Assembly (NCBI GenBank): GCA_017302795.1
Contig: JAFLCB010000002.1
Coordinates: forward strand, 481,967-545,966
Reading direction: 5' to 3'
Length of the DNA: 64,000 nucleotides
Origin: Deltaproteobacteria bacterium
Lineage (GTDB): Bacteria; Bdellovibrionota; Bdellovibrionia; Bdellovibrionales; JAMPXM01
Positions within the stretch are counted from its first letter, which is position 1, and every line of letters begins with the position of its first letter. This document shows, piece after piece, positions 15,995 through 25,825 of the stretch. Position numbers and translations under genes: made by a program. Below the pieces are notes generated by a model. It was not told where the DNA came from, did no database searches, and saw nothing but the letters and a program-made list of their open reading frames with translations.

Positions 15995-18172
15995 TTACTT
16001 TGTTGAAACGAACGCGCCTTCGCAGCCCAGAAACTGGCCTCTTACCGAATTTAAGGCGGAACGAAGACTCATCGGTCTCGCAGGTACAACTTGTGGTATA
16101 TGCCCAGTCTCTCGCATCCAATTCGCGAAAGACTCGAGGACGAAGGAGTTAGTTTCCCGAATCTGTGTTTGGCCAATACCTGGATGGTATTGGTTATCAT
16201 TGATACCGATGTAAAGCTGACCAGTAGTCTTGTTGCCCTCTTTGATCGACAATAGGCCAACCATTGCCAAAGCATCATGGATCGGCATTGATTCAGTACC
16301 GGATTTATTCGTAAGGACGTCCGGACTCAGCTGATAAATCAAAGTGGGTGTAGTTCTGGCATTCCAGTATTCGAACGTCTCGAGCTTTGCTGCATCTTTT
16401 GGCGTTAGCGCAACTGACAGTCCATGGCGTTCTCGCAAGTAACGCGCGAGTCCCTGTCCACCCGAGTAGCCATTTGATTTCAACACCGCGTGGATCGTCT
16501 CCTTTGAGGTGGCTAATACCGAGGTGTCATATACCCAGCTCAGCGCGTGCAGCCATCTGATTCTCACGGTTGAGTCTTTAATAATCATATCTTTGAAAAT
16601 CGAATCGACGTCTTCAATGGTAAGATGCTTTCTTGCCATCAATTCGACTAGTGCCCCCGTGCGAACTTGATAACGGAACGAGCTAGAGAATTCAGTTGCT
16701 CTTGCGAGATCGTACCGCTGCCGGCCATCCATCACGGGGTGCCTACGGACGAAATTAGCGTCAGCGGTAAATGCAGCTCGCACAATCGAGTCAATTTTTT
16801 GATTACCGAAGAGGTGTCTTAAATGTCGTATAAAATCGGCATTCTCACGAGTTGTTCTGAAATCACCGACTGCAGCGGCTAGTAGCTTAACGTCGACCTT
16901 CTCGATTCCTTGTTTTTTCGCCTCTTGCTTCGCTATTTCTAGCAAGTTCTGATTCACCGTCACTTGTTCATAGGGGCCTAGATACATTTGACCCTCCGAA
17001 CCTGCGGCAAGGAAGAGGTTTCCGATCGCACGATGCGCATGATCGGCGTTTGGCAATCGGCTGCGAATTCCCATGATAAGCCGGTGCTCTTTCGTCGCGC
17101 TTTCAATTTTGGCACTTGCTTCGGCAGCAGAGAGTACTGCGCCAGCATGATAGCTCATCGGACTTAAGCCCTCAAGAGCTCGCAGAACTGTGAGCTCTAG
17201 CAGTTCGGGGTTTGATCGAAGGATTTGATACGGTTCGTAGCCAGGAATTCCTTTGGCGAATACTTCTGAACGAATCCATCGACTGCCCAACAAAAGTTGG
17301 CGAAAAAATTTAAGATCCCGTGTTGTCCAATATTTTAGTACTAACATACTAGTCGGAAGCATGTCTGGATCGGCCGATATTCGAGCGACAACAGACTTCC
17401 AAATTCCGGGTTGAGCGGCCTCGATGAGCGCAAAGTATCGGCGAAGATAAACGCCGCGTTCCGAGTAGCCGTCGATCAGCCCGTGCGAAAGATTCTTCGT
17501 GAAATATTCGACCGTACTCGGATGGTTTAATATAGCCATTGCCTGGCTGCGAAGCTCGTTTTTCATTGCAGAAAGCTTTGGGTCTCGCTCCAATCGCTCC
17601 AATAGGTGCACCAAGTTGCCGATTACCTCGGGTGAAAGCGTCGTTTGGCGTCGTCCATTGTCCCCACTTGCGTATTGATCATCACTTACGTGATCCCAAT
17701 AGTTGTGGGGTGATGCTGTGAGTTCAATCATCACCGGGCCTATTTTTTCTATCAAAGCTTTCAATGCTTCGGGGTTGTTCGAGTAAAGCAAACGCGATAG
17801 CCAAGTGATCTGGAAATGTTTGAGTTCGTTAATATCGCTAGTTGAGTTGTCGACATAACTCTGTCCAAACGACTGACCTTCACGCCGGTATTGAAGGCTT
17901 CGTGGAAGAGATTGCTGCTGTTTTACATCAAACGCGCGGTCCACAATTCGTTCTTGTGCACCAAGCTGATATATCAAGTTTGCATTTTGAGTGCGCTCAG
18001 CTATCCGAGCCTGTAATGACACGGTATCAATGTTCGCCCAGGTGTAAGTTGATTGCGTCCGCAAAAGTCCTGCATAGTTTTGCAGATCGCCGGATTGCGC
18101 ATTCACATCTTGCGAGATCGAGGCGCCGGAAACGAAGACCGCTAACCCTGTCAAAAACTTAAGCGCCTTCAT
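15995..18172 (-). CDS. Large secreted protein of unknown function
   Basis: 725 residues with a clear signal peptide (MKALKFLTGLAVFVSGAS, cleavage near NAQ-SGD at about residue 27). The rest is helical-looking and soluble, with no membrane segments and no cysteine pairs. I see no recognised catalytic motif and do not assign a family. A late segment NYWDHVSDDQYAS and a GMPIHDALAM-like region carry His/Asp residues that could bind metal, but this is not evidence of function. A 220-base gap separates its start from cutA. Periplasmic or exported localisation is inferred from the signal peptide. Confidence 0.75.
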   Translation of the reverse strand: MKALKFLTGLAVFVSGASISQDVNAQSGDLQNYAGLLRTQSTYTWANIDTVSLQARIAERTQNANLIYQLGAQERIVDRAFDVKQQQSLPRSLQYRREGQSFGQSYVDNSTSDINELKHFQITWLSRLLYSNNPEALKALIEKIGPVMIELTASPHNYWDHVSDDQYASGDNGRRQTTLSPEVIGNLVHLLERLERDPKLSAMKNELRSQAMAILNHPSTVEYFTKNLSHGLIDGYSERGVYLRRYFALIEAAQPGIWKSVVARISADPDMLPTSMLVLKYWTTRDLKFFRQLLLGSRWIRSEVFAKGIPGYEPYQILRSNPELLELTVLRALEGLSPMSYHAGAVLSAAEASAKIESATKEHRLIMGIRSRLPNADHAHRAIGNLFLAAGSEGQMYLGPYEQVTVNQNLLEIAKQEAKKQGIEKVDVKLLAAAVGDFRTTRENADFIRHLRHLFGNQKIDSIVRAAFTADANFVRRHPVMDGRQRYDLARATEFSSSFRYQVRTGALVELMARKHLTIEDVDSIFKDMIIKDSTVRIRWLHALSWVYDTSVLATSKETIHAVLKSNGYSGGQGLARYLRERHGLSVALTPKDAAKLETFEYWNARTTPTLIYQLSPDVLTNKSGTESMPIHDALAMVGLLSIKEGNKTTGQLYIGINDNQYHPGIGQTQIRETNSFVLESFANWMRETGHIPQVVPARPMSLRSALNSVRGQFLGCEGAFVSTK

Positions 18173-18392
18173 TTCTTTCGTCTCCGGGAAAAAGTGTCTT
18201 CAAGAGTCATTTCGCTTTTTGGCAATCAGACTTTTGTGATGGCTGGGGATGCAATGTTTAGACAGACTCTCGACAGTCCTCAGGACAAATTGGCTATCTG
18301 ACGGTGGGGCACGGGCAAAGTACACACATGCTAAATTGCCGAGATTAGGCACTTTGGAGGGCCTAAGTGGCGTTTTTGCGCCATTGCTTGAA

Positions 18393-18737
18393 CTAAGGTA
18401 GGCAGGACTCGTTCAGCCAATTCGCAAATGCGGGTGTCGAATTTGTAATCGAGAACTCGATAATCGCCGGAGTTTCATAGCTGTGGTTGCTTTGAATGTG
18501 TTCGATGAGGGCAGCAGAGGTCTGTTCGATAGACTTAAAAATCACCGCGATTTCATTCGCTGACTCGATCGAGTTTTTCCAGCGATACACAGACAAATGC
18601 GCAGGGAAAATATTGGCGCAAGCAGCGAGGCGTTTTTCAACCGCAGAACGCGCGACTGTTTCGGCCATCTCCGCATCCGGGAAAACTGCGTATATGACGC
18701 GGCCCTTAACCAAATTGTAGGCGGTACCTTTTGTCAT
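18393..18737 (-). CDS. cutA: CutA-like divalent-cation tolerance protein
   Basis: Small trimeric ferredoxin-like-fold protein of the CutA1 family, linked genetically to copper tolerance. 114 residues from the ATG at 18737, whose ATGA overlaps the dcd stop. The family signature is clear: [45 protein letters not shown] and a final WL. The first ~10 codons ([10 protein letters not shown]) are read from half of the genome's GGTACC palindrome, so the conserved fold really begins at about RVIYAVFPD. It is probably cotranscribed with dcd. Confidence 0.85.
   Translation of the reverse strand: MTKGTAYNLVKGRVIYAVFPDAEMAETVARSAVEKRLAACANIFPAHLSVYRWKNSIESANEIAVIFKSIEQTSAALIEHIQSNHSYETPAIIEFSITNSTPAFANWLNESCLP
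18713..18732. repeat. Half-copy of the GGTACC palindrome inside the cutA 5' end
   Basis: The bases AAATTGTAGGCGGTACCTTT match one arm of the dispersed palindrome (compare the right arm at 63502-63520). The complementary arm is absent. The segment is translated as codons 3-9 of cutA and lies 2 bases from the dcd stop codon. Confidence 0.7.
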
Positions 18738-19273
18738 TTTTTGGATTCGGAGTCTTTGAAGACGCGGCTGCCGACAGATTTTTTCTGGCCCTGATATTTT
18801 CCGCGATAGGGGTTGAGTGCTTCTTGATCCATTTTGCAGAAGACCAGTTGGCAAATACGGCGGCCGGCTTTAAGCGTGATCGGTAGCGAATTTGCGTTGT
18901 ACAACTCAAGTGTTATATTGCCTTCAAACCCCGGATCTACCCAGCCCGCGTTTTGAATAAAGAGCCCCAACCGGCCGATCGAGCTTCGGCCCTCAACGAA
19001 CGCGGTGAGATCGTTTGGCAGCTTGATCCATTCCATTGTTGTCGCAAGGAGAAACGTGTGGGGAGGAATAGTGATCGTATCGCCTTCGAACTCGCGATAT
19101 TTGATCTCAGAGTCCATGTCGATCGCCGTCATGTTGAAGCTTTCAACCATGAGAAAGTGGGTCCCGAGTCTGCAATCAACCGACGCCGGTTGAATGCTTT
19201 CTTGGGTGAGCGGTTCGACGACCAAGTCGCCGGCTTTAATCATCGTGGTCAGAGTTTTATCTGAAAGTATCAT
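18734..19273 (-). CDS. dcd: dCTP deaminase
   Basis: Deaminates dCTP to dUTP for thymidylate synthesis; some homologues also hydrolyse dUTP, which cannot be decided here. 179 residues. Family motifs are [20 protein letters not shown] (about residues 91-110, containing the catalytic Arg/Ser region), [12 protein letters not shown], and the C-terminal lid YRGKYQGQK. The length is near the E. coli enzyme (193). It is upstream of and coupled to cutA. Confidence 0.93.
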   Translation of the reverse strand: MILSDKTLTTMIKAGDLVVEPLTQESIQPASVDCRLGTHFLMVESFNMTAIDMDSEIKYREFEGDTITIPPHTFLLATTMEWIKLPNDLTAFVEGRSSIGRLGLFIQNAGWVDPGFEGNITLELYNANSLPITLKAGRRICQLVFCKMDQEALNPYRGKYQGQKKSVGSRVFKDSESKK

Positions 19274-19340
19274 AGGGGAGCGAGACTAGGGTGCTGGTTC
19301 TAAAGACGCAAGCGGCGACGCAAGCCGAGAGACAAGCTAT

Positions 19341-19432
19341 CTGCGTCGCTGCGGCCTCCGGCCTGCGTCTCGGGCGAGCCTCGCTCCTTCGAAGCTCTCG
19401 CCCTCGTTCGATGCAGCGGCATCGAAAGATCT
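19341..19432 (-). repeat. Dispersed repeat, long form (copy 2)
   Basis: On the minus strand this reads AGATCTTTCGATGCC and continues for about 70 bases almost identical to 1600-1671, then GGCCGGAGGCCGCAGCGACG, which matches the linker of the 60-bp tandem unit. It fills most of the gap between dcd and the fusA terminator. The remainder of the 19274-19651 gap holds that terminator and a structured element. Confidence 0.8.
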
Positions 19433-19450
19433 GAAATATGCGGCCCCGAT

Positions 19451-19481
19451 AAAAAAAGCCCCGGGAAGAACCGAGGGCTTT
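19451..19481 (-). terminator. Rho-independent terminator of fusA
   Basis: On the minus strand: AAAGCCCTCGG, loop TTCTT, CCGGGGCTTT followed by further T residues. The stem is 10 bp with one bulge. It lies about 170 bases past the fusA stop, leaving a long 3' untranslated region. Confidence 0.85.
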
Positions 19482-19539
19482 ATAAAAGTGAGCTATTGCC
19501 GTTCGAGGTTTTATCCCCTGTCACCTAAGTGAGGGTTTC

Positions 19540-19639
19540 GGCTGCGAGACCTCGGAAGCGGGTCCCCTCGTACTCGAGGGTTCGAGCCCGGATGGCTCGA
19601 ACCGCTTCCGCGAACACACGACGTGTGTGTCTCGCAGGC
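19540..19639 (-). ncRNA. Candidate structured RNA in the fusA 3' untranslated region
   Basis: Five nested or adjacent perfect stems are visible: CTGCGAG/CTCGCAG (19542-19548 with 19631-19637), CGGAAGCGG/CCGCTTCCG (19553-19561 with 19602-19610), CCCTCG/CGAGGG (19565-19570 with 19575-19580), TTCGAGCC/GGCTCGAA (19581-19588 with 19594-19601) and ACACACG/CGTGTGT (19614-19620 with 19622-19628). Together they make a closed multibranch fold. It lies between the fusA stop and the fusA terminator. It does not match tRNA, tmRNA or RNase P as far as I can see. Transcription as part of the fusA mRNA is inferred. Confidence 0.5.
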
Positions 19640-19651
19640 TAATCCCGAATG

Positions 19652-21769
19652 TTATCCTTTTTGTTCTGCTGCGCGCTTTTCGAGGTACTTCTTGTGAAGT
19701 TCGTCTTGGAGGTTGCGTGGTACTGGAGAGTACTTTGCAAATTCCATCGTGAATTCACCTTTACCTTGAGTCGCAGAACGCAGATCCGTTGAGTAGCCGA
19801 ACATTTCTGTCAGCGGAACTTCCGCTGTGACAGTCACGCTGCCTTCCAAAGTTTGTGTACCTTGGATGACGCCGCGACGTTGGTTGATTCCGCCCATGAC
19901 CGAACCTTGGTACTCTTCAGGAGCAACAGTTTCGAGTTTCATGATTGGTTCAAGCGCTACTGGGCCAGCGGCCATGTAGACTTCGCGAAGTGCTGCCATC
20001 GAAGCGATTTTGAACGCGAGGTAAGACGAATCGACATCGTGGTAAGCGCCGTCTTTCAACGTTACTTTCATGCCGACGATTGGGAAGCCAATCAATGGCC
20101 CTTTGACCATTTGCTCTTGGAAACCTTCGTCAACCGCAGGGATGAACTCCTTAGGAATACGTCCACCGACAACGTCATCTTCGAATTCGTACGCTTTTGG
20201 ATCTTTGCCTTCTTCAACTTGAAGCGGCTCGATCGTACCAGAAATTTTAGCGTATTGACCCGATCCACCCGTTTGCTTCTTGTGAGTGTAATCGAAGTCA
20301 GTGACGCGAGAAATTGTCTCGCGGTACGCAACTTGTGGTTTACCAGCGATAACTTCGCAGTTGAATTCGCGCTTCATACGTTCGATGTAGATCTCCAAAT
20401 GGAGTTCTCCCATCCCAGCGATGATCGTCTCGTTTGATTCTTCGTCACGCGAAACGCGGAACGTTGGATCTTCTTTGCGGAACTTCTGAAGAGCCTTCGA
20501 GAAGTTTGAAGCCGCGTCTTTCGACTTTGGCGCAACCGCAAGCGAGATAACCGCTTCTGGGATAAACATCGAAGACATAGCAACGTTGATCGAACCATCC
20601 GTGAACGTGTCGCCCGAAGCGCAATCAACACCGAACAATGCAACGATGTCGCCAGCCGACGCTTCGTCGATGTCGGCCATTTCGCTCGAGTGCATTCGAA
20701 CCATGCGAGGGATTTTCACCTTCTTTTGGTTCGACGTGTTGATAATGAAGTCGCCCTTTTTCATCGTACCTTGATAAATACGCATGTAAGTCAGCTGACC
20801 ATAGCGACCATCATCAAGTTTGAACGCGTACGCAACCAGCGGTTTTGCTGGATCTGTGATCATGGTGACTTTTTCTTCGCCCTTGTCGAGATCAAGGCCG
20901 GTGTTTTCTTTTTCAGTTGGGTTCGGGAGATAGTCCGAAATACCGTCGAGAAGCTTTTGGACTCCACGGTTTTTGTAAGCCGAACCACAGAACACAGGAA
21001 CGAACTTCAAAGCAATCGTCGCTTTTCGAATCGCCGCTTTGACCTCGTCGTTCGACGGTTCTTCTTCCATCAAGAATTTTTCTGCGATGCTTTCGTCGAC
21101 GTCTGCGAGCTTCGCGACGAGTTCTTGGCGATATTCTTTCGCTTGTTCTATCATGTCGGCGGGGATGTCTTTTTCGATAACTTTTTCGCCGTTGTCGCCT
21201 TCGTTGTAGAACGCGCGCATTGAGACGAGATCGACCACTCCTGCAAGCGTATCTTCAATACCGATTGGCAATTGAGTCATGACGGCATTCAAGCGAAGCT
21301 TTTCGCGAAGACCTTCCATGACACGGAAGGGGTTGGCACCAGAGCGATCGAGTTTGTTGACGAAGGCCAAGCGTGGAACGCTGTAGCGTTTCATCTGGCG
21401 ATCGACAGTGATCGACTGCGATTGAACTCCAGCGACTCCGCACAGAACCAAAATCGCGCCGTCAAGAACGCGAAGCGATCGTTCAACTTCAACGGTGAAG
21501 TCGACGTGCCCGGGGGTGTCGATGAGGTTGAACGAAATGTCTTTCCATTCACCGAAGGTTGCCGCCGACTGGATTGTGATCCCTTTTTCTCGCTCGAGAT
21601 CCATCGAGTCCATCGTCGCGCCGACACCGTCTTTGCCGCGAACTTCGTGAATCGCGTGAATGCGACCTGTGTAGAACAAAATTCGTTCTGACAAAGTTGT
21701 TTTACCCGAATCGATGTGTGCCGAAATACCGAAATTTCGGACCTTATCTAGAACTAATTTGTTCGCCAT
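19652..21769 (-). CDS. fusA: Elongation factor G (mitochondrial EF-G1-like / spd type)
   Basis: Translocase GTPase of translation, 705 residues. G1 is AHIDSGKTT (about 17-25), the switch region [13 protein letters not shown] follows, G3 is DTPGHVDF and G4 is NKLDR. Domain IV-V motifs include GGSGQYAKI and [14 protein letters not shown]. The N-terminal string with [17 protein letters not shown] is typical of mitochondrial EF-G1 and the bacterial spdEFG1 group rather than canonical EF-G. The gene is not in a str operon (dcd and recQ are neighbours), as expected for that group. It is divergent from recQ across a ~230-base region. Confidence 0.95.
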   Translation of the reverse strand: MANKLVLDKVRNFGISAHIDSGKTTLSERILFYTGRIHAIHEVRGKDGVGATMDSMDLEREKGITIQSAATFGEWKDISFNLIDTPGHVDFTVEVERSLRVLDGAILVLCGVAGVQSQSITVDRQMKRYSVPRLAFVNKLDRSGANPFRVMEGLREKLRLNAVMTQLPIGIEDTLAGVVDLVSMRAFYNEGDNGEKVIEKDIPADMIEQAKEYRQELVAKLADVDESIAEKFLMEEEPSNDEVKAAIRKATIALKFVPVFCGSAYKNRGVQKLLDGISDYLPNPTEKENTGLDLDKGEEKVTMITDPAKPLVAYAFKLDDGRYGQLTYMRIYQGTMKKGDFIINTSNQKKVKIPRMVRMHSSEMADIDEASAGDIVALFGVDCASGDTFTDGSINVAMSSMFIPEAVISLAVAPKSKDAASNFSKALQKFRKEDPTFRVSRDEESNETIIAGMGELHLEIYIERMKREFNCEVIAGKPQVAYRETISRVTDFDYTHKKQTGGSGQYAKISGTIEPLQVEEGKDPKAYEFEDDVVGGRIPKEFIPAVDEGFQEQMVKGPLIGFPIVGMKVTLKDGAYHDVDSSYLAFKIASMAALREVYMAAGPVALEPIMKLETVAPEEYQGSVMGGINQRRGVIQGTQTLEGSVTVTAEVPLTEMFGYSTDLRSATQGKGEFTMEFAKYSPVPRNLQDELHKKYLEKRAAEQKG

Positions 21770-21998
21770 ATCGCTCCATCTAACGGCCTAAAAGTTGGCC
21801 AAATAAACGCCTTGAAAATCTTGTGAATGAACGGTGTAGCATGGAGATTTTAACGCGTCTAGGGATGGCTTGAAGGTCCTGACAACTCTATAATTTGGTG
21901 GTGAATTCAAATGGCGATGGCTTTTTAGAGTGCCGTCGCCAAAATTGCTTCTTTTTAGGCAACAGGCGGTTTTTTTGGGCGACGCGCTAGCAACTGGA

Positions 21999-23504
21999 AT
22001 GACTTTCACTGAGCGATTGCGGAATGAGGTATTTGGTTTCCGCGAATGGAGAGGCGAGCAGTCTGCGGTCCTACAGTCCTTGATAAATGGGAAAAGCGTA
22101 TTGACCGTCATGCCGACTGGAATGGGCAAAAGTCTTTGCTACCAGATTCCAGCCGTTGCCGAGGCCTCGGCCGGCGTACTGGGTTATGGATTTGTTTTGG
22201 TCGTCTCGCCCCTCATAGCGTTGATGAAAGATCAAGTCGACTCATCGCGTCGAAAGGGGTTGCGAGCAGCGGCGATTCATTCGGCGATGTCACGGGAAGA
22301 ACGAGAGCGAGTCTTAAACAAGCTTCGATCGGGCAAAGTGGCGAAAGACCACATTCAAATTTTGTATGCGACCCCGGAACGTTTTCGTCAGGAAGTTTTT
22401 TGGGAGGCGATTTCAGAAGCGAAGCAAAATGGTCTGCCGGTAAAGCTTCTCGCGATCGATGAAGCGCACTGCATTTCGACCTGGGGACATGACTTTCGGT
22501 TGGACTATTCTCGTCTTGGCGATCGCCGCGCGCGCCTGGGAAACCCGCTGACGTTGGCGCTGACGGCAACAGCCACAAAAGAAACTCAGACAGACATTCT
22601 TCGTGAGCTCGGGATGCAGGATGCCGACACCCATGTGTCCAGTGTGTGGCGACCAAATTTGGCCATCGAAGTTATCGAGACAGGGGGCCTTGATGAAAAG
22701 ATCCGAGCCTTTGTTCTAAGTCGGCATCTGAACCCCGGTTCGACCATTGTGTACTTTGCTTTGATTCAAACATTGAAGAAGTTCAGCGAAGAAATCAGTC
22801 GCCTAGGGTTTGACCATTCTGTGTACCATTCGCAAGTCGGTGATAAAAACAGACGACTCGAGCAAGAAAACTTTCTCGGCGGCGCAACTGATTTGATGTT
22901 AGCGACGCCGGCGTTTGGTCTCGGCATCGACAAACCAGATGTTCGGCTGTTGGTGCATGCCGAGATTCCAGGTTCGATGGAAGCTTACTACCAAGAAATC
23001 GGTCGAGCCGGTCGCGACGGTAAGCGCTCTGCCTGTGTTGCGCTTTATGATCGGGACGATGTCTCTATTCAGTCGGACTTTGTAAAATGGTCGACGCCGG
23101 ATCCGGGATTCATTCAAAGCGTGCACAATTTGATTTCGCGAAACGAATTGCGTGCGCGGCAAGAAGGCTTTGACTATTTGCGAAGCCAGATGAATTTCTA
23201 CAATCGACGCGATTTCCGTGTGGAAACATCAGTCGCGCTATTAGAGCGCTGGGGGGCCCTGGAAGGCCGCGAACCGCGAGAATGGAAAGCTGTCGGCGAT
23301 GTACCTACCGAGTATTTAGATCCGGATCGGTACCGAAAAAGTCTTCTTCACCGGCAAGAAAAACTCTCTCGCCTTGTTAGTTTTTTCGAAATGGGACCTG
23401 AAGAATTGGCCAGCCAAAAAGGTTGTCGATTGGCGGAAGTCGCTAAAGGCTTTGGCGAGAATTTAATAGACCGCCGCTGTGGAATTTGCGATTCCTGCCG
23501 TTAG
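21999..23504 (+). CDS. recQ: RecQ-family ATP-dependent DNA helicase, short form
   Basis: 3'-5' SF2 helicase in DNA repair. With the ATG at 21999 it is 501 residues; a GTG at 21930 would add 23 residues before the family's usual beginning. Walker A is PTGMGKSLCYQIPA, the DEAH box is IDEAHCISTWGHDFR, motif III is LTATAT, and motif VI is EIGRAGRDG. A zinc-binding cysteine set (C..., then CGICDSC) closes the protein. It stops right after the zinc module, so the winged-helix and HRDC domains of E. coli RecQ are absent. Its stop overlaps by 4 bases the stop of the convergent gene. Confidence 0.9.
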   Translation: MTFTERLRNEVFGFREWRGEQSAVLQSLINGKSVLTVMPTGMGKSLCYQIPAVAEASAGVLGYGFVLVVSPLIALMKDQVDSSRRKGLRAAAIHSAMSREERERVLNKLRSGKVAKDHIQILYATPERFRQEVFWEAISEAKQNGLPVKLLAIDEAHCISTWGHDFRLDYSRLGDRRARLGNPLTLALTATATKETQTDILRELGMQDADTHVSSVWRPNLAIEVIETGGLDEKIRAFVLSRHLNPGSTIVYFALIQTLKKFSEEISRLGFDHSVYHSQVGDKNRRLEQENFLGGATDLMLATPAFGLGIDKPDVRLLVHAEIPGSMEAYYQEIGRAGRDGKRSACVALYDRDDVSIQSDFVKWSTPDPGFIQSVHNLISRNELRARQEGFDYLRSQMNFYNRRDFRVETSVALLERWGALEGREPREWKAVGDVPTEYLDPDRYRKSLLHRQEKLSRLVSFFEMGPEELASQKGCRLAEVAKGFGENLIDRRCGICDSCR

Positions 23505-24799
23505 CTGTCGCCGAGCGCGATCGGGCTTTTAAGCTTTTCAACCTTTTGAATCAGATTCTTTTCTAAGGCTTGAAATTGGCTTGCAAACATTGCTCCTAAA
23601 AATTTCCCAACGAAATTTCGGGGATGAACGAAACTCATTATTCCGAATTCATTTTTATCAATTTCAGTTGAATGGACCATTGCGTGAGCGACCATGTTGA
23701 CAGTCGCGTTTGGTAAAAAACCGATTTCTAAAAGTGCGCGGTCTAGCAGAGAAGCAGTGTTCGAAGGAGCCTCTCCTGTTAAGGCGACTTCTGAGAGGCC
23801 AAAGCTGAACTGTCGTTTTGCGGCATCTGATTGGTCCAATTCGTTGAATGTCGATTGAAGTATTTGAAGTTCAGTCGTGTGGGCCCGCCTCATTATTTTA
23901 GACGCATCTAGTTCATTGAGCTGTATCAAAGTCGAATCGCGTTTTAGCAACGTTTCTACTTGGCCCAAAAGACGAGGGTGAGTTTTTACAGCCGACCTCA
24001 TGAACTCACGATTGGCTTCAAGAGCAATGACTAGCACCATTGCGTCCAAAGCGGTTATTTCGGACTCCGTCGATGAGATGAGAAAGCGATTCGAATTTTT
24101 CCAGCTTTCAAAAACCTCGTTCAGCTTCTGGCTGAGACCTGCGTCCGTTTTCGCGGCGAGCGCCAGTTCTATTGACCAGGCGGCCCGTTGAATCGCACGT
24201 CCAGAGTGGAGGTTAAAGGTGCCAATCGATAGTGACCGCAATGAGACTGGCAAATTGCTTTGACCTTTATTCGTTATCAAACGTCCATAGGCCGGGAGCT
24301 GATTCATTCTTGCGACTATATGACGAGTGGAATTTAAGAATGTGACTTCCTCTGCATGTGCTTCCGTGCAGAAGTCGCGATTCTTGCGGCATTTTGGTGG
24401 AAGCTCATGCTGGGCTTTTTTTCGTGGCGGCGGCTGCAAGCAGTTTTCGGTCTTTGCAGCGTTCGTGTCTGAAGTGTTTTTTTCTAGAGAACAAGTTTTA
24501 GTTTCCCACGCTGGTACGGCGCTCAGCTTCGAAAGATATTGGTCTCCGATCACAGCGGCATTTTCATTTTCCTCCGCGAAAAGCCCTATGAGAGTTGTAT
24601 AGGCTTCGTTGTGTGACGGAGCGACCCCAGGCTCTGATCCGAAATTGAGAATCGATTTTGCCTCAGGAGTGAGGTCGGAATCGAAGAGGTTCGAAAACAT
24701 AACGACTAACAGAAGACTTATGAACAGTGCACCGATTCCGATGAATGTTCGACGTGCATAGGAGAGAAAAGTGTTCGAAGACTCAGTTTTTGATTTCAT
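23501..24799 (-). CDS. Membrane-anchored protein of unknown function
   Basis: 432 residues from the ATG at 24799 (a GTG two codons earlier is possible). One N-terminal membrane helix (about residues 18-38) with a positively charged N-terminus places the rest in the periplasm. A cysteine-containing central stretch (about residues 105-150: CSLEK, NCLQPPP, PPKCRKNRDFC) could form disulfides. The remainder appears helical. No recognised family. It converges on recQ with overlapping stop codons. Confidence 0.7.
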   Translation of the reverse strand: MKSKTESSNTFLSYARRTFIGIGALFISLLLVVMFSNLFDSDLTPEAKSILNFGSEPGVAPSHNEAYTTLIGLFAEENENAAVIGDQYLSKLSAVPAWETKTCSLEKNTSDTNAAKTENCLQPPPRKKAQHELPPKCRKNRDFCTEAHAEEVTFLNSTRHIVARMNQLPAYGRLITNKGQSNLPVSLRSLSIGTFNLHSGRAIQRAAWSIELALAAKTDAGLSQKLNEVFESWKNSNRFLISSTESEITALDAMVLVIALEANREFMRSAVKTHPRLLGQVETLLKRDSTLIQLNELDASKIMRRAHTTELQILQSTFNELDQSDAAKRQFSFGLSEVALTGEAPSNTASLLDRALLEIGFLPNATVNMVAHAMVHSTEIDKNEFGIMSFVHPRNFVGKFLGAMFASQFQALEKNLIQKVEKLKSPIALGDS

Positions 24800-25012
24800 C
24801 GTCACAAATTAGATTGCCTAATTGCTTACGCGATATTCAATTCGCGAGGATCAGGCGGGAAGCTTGGCGATTGCGATTCAGAATTGAAACAGCCGGCGGA
24901 TTTGACGCAAAAGCGTCCGCTTTGCAATCCCTGATATTTAATCTCACTAGTCAGGATTAAATAATAGAGAAATTAGATACTTAACGGCGTCGTGGCGCAG
25001 ATCAGGCCCGAG

Positions 25013-25041
25013 TTGACATGGTGCATTACGGGTGATAAGAC
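25013..25041 (+). promoter_or_regulatory. Possible sigma-70 promoter
   Basis: A perfect TTGACA at 25013-25018 is followed after 17 bases by TAAGAC, a weak -10. It lies 25 bases upstream of the start at 25066, so transcription would begin close to the ribosome binding site. Tentative. Confidence 0.3.
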
Positions 25042-25065
25042 GGCGCATTCTTACTTGAGGTGTCT

Positions 25066-25788
25066 ATGTTCAAAGTGCAACGAGTTTCAAATTTTTCCCT
25101 GACCGTGTCCGGGCTTTGCTTAGCCCTTTCTTCCATTTTTGCAAGCCAGGCACTCGCAACGGAAGCCGGCAAAGTTGAGTCGAAAGTTCTCTTCAATTGC
25201 AATCTGAATTTTACGGCGACTGGCCGCTCCGCCTACATCGTCGTTGGCGGAACGAACATTCAAGGTTCGGGCATGATGACGTGCTACGACTTTCTTAAAA
25301 ATGTCATTGAGGACATCCCAATAAAAGTAACCATTCGCGGTCCGGGGGTTGGACTTGGCGTCACCGGACTTAACATTTCTGGCGGACAGCGCGGACTTGG
25401 AATAAGCGAAAGCCCGGATTCTCTTCTGGGAGACTATCTAGTTTTGCGCGGAAATGCTGCGGTGGGAGTCGGTGGAGCGGCTTCGACTGGAATCAGAATT
25501 GGCAAAGGTTCGATTCAATTGACTGCGCAGGTAGAGGCAACATCGGGCCTTGGTGCGGGACTAGATCTACTGACGTTTTCGATTGAACGGGACTCGTCTC
25601 GGGTCGCCACCAGCTCACCGGCAGCCATAGTTGCGAAACCTCCGGTCGAAACTCAAACAGTGGTCCCTGCCCAACAAGCGGTGATTGCCGCTCAACCGGC
25701 CGTCGTTCAAGTCTCTACCAGCCAAGTCATTGAACTTGTCGATCACAATGGTCGAAAAATAGGTCGCTATCAGTTTAAAACTAACTAA
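25066..25788 (+). CDS. Secreted protein of unknown function with Ala/Val/Pro-rich tail
   Basis: 240 residues from the ATG at 25066, preceded by TTGAGG. The signal peptide ends near ASQALA-TE (about residue 32). The mature part has a glycine-rich middle (GPGVGLGVTGLNISGGQ, about residues 98-120) suggestive of beta-structure, and two cysteines that could pair (FNCNL and MMTCYD). A low-complexity Ala/Val/Pro/Gln linker (about 185-225) precedes a short C-terminal strand. The architecture is reminiscent of DUF992-like small secreted proteins, but I do not claim that family. It stands alone between two other units. Confidence 0.7.
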   Translation: MFKVQRVSNFSLTVSGLCLALSSIFASQALATEAGKVESKVLFNCNLNFTATGRSAYIVVGGTNIQGSGMMTCYDFLKNVIEDIPIKVTIRGPGVGLGVTGLNISGGQRGLGISESPDSLLGDYLVLRGNAAVGVGGAASTGIRIGKGSIQLTAQVEATSGLGAGLDLLTFSIERDSSRVATSSPAAIVAKPPVETQTVVPAQQAVIAAQPAVVQVSTSQVIELVDHNGRKIGRYQFKTN

Positions 25789-25825
25789 AACTAGTTTAAT
25801 GATTTTGCCGGATGGCCTTTAAAGA

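Noticed and set aside
19540..19639. Possible tRNA (including selenocysteine tRNA) because of the 8-9 bp GGAAGCGG/CCGCTTCC stem
   Set aside because: Only two hairpins lie inside the stem, there is no anticodon arm or D arm and no CCA, so it cannot fold as a tRNA.
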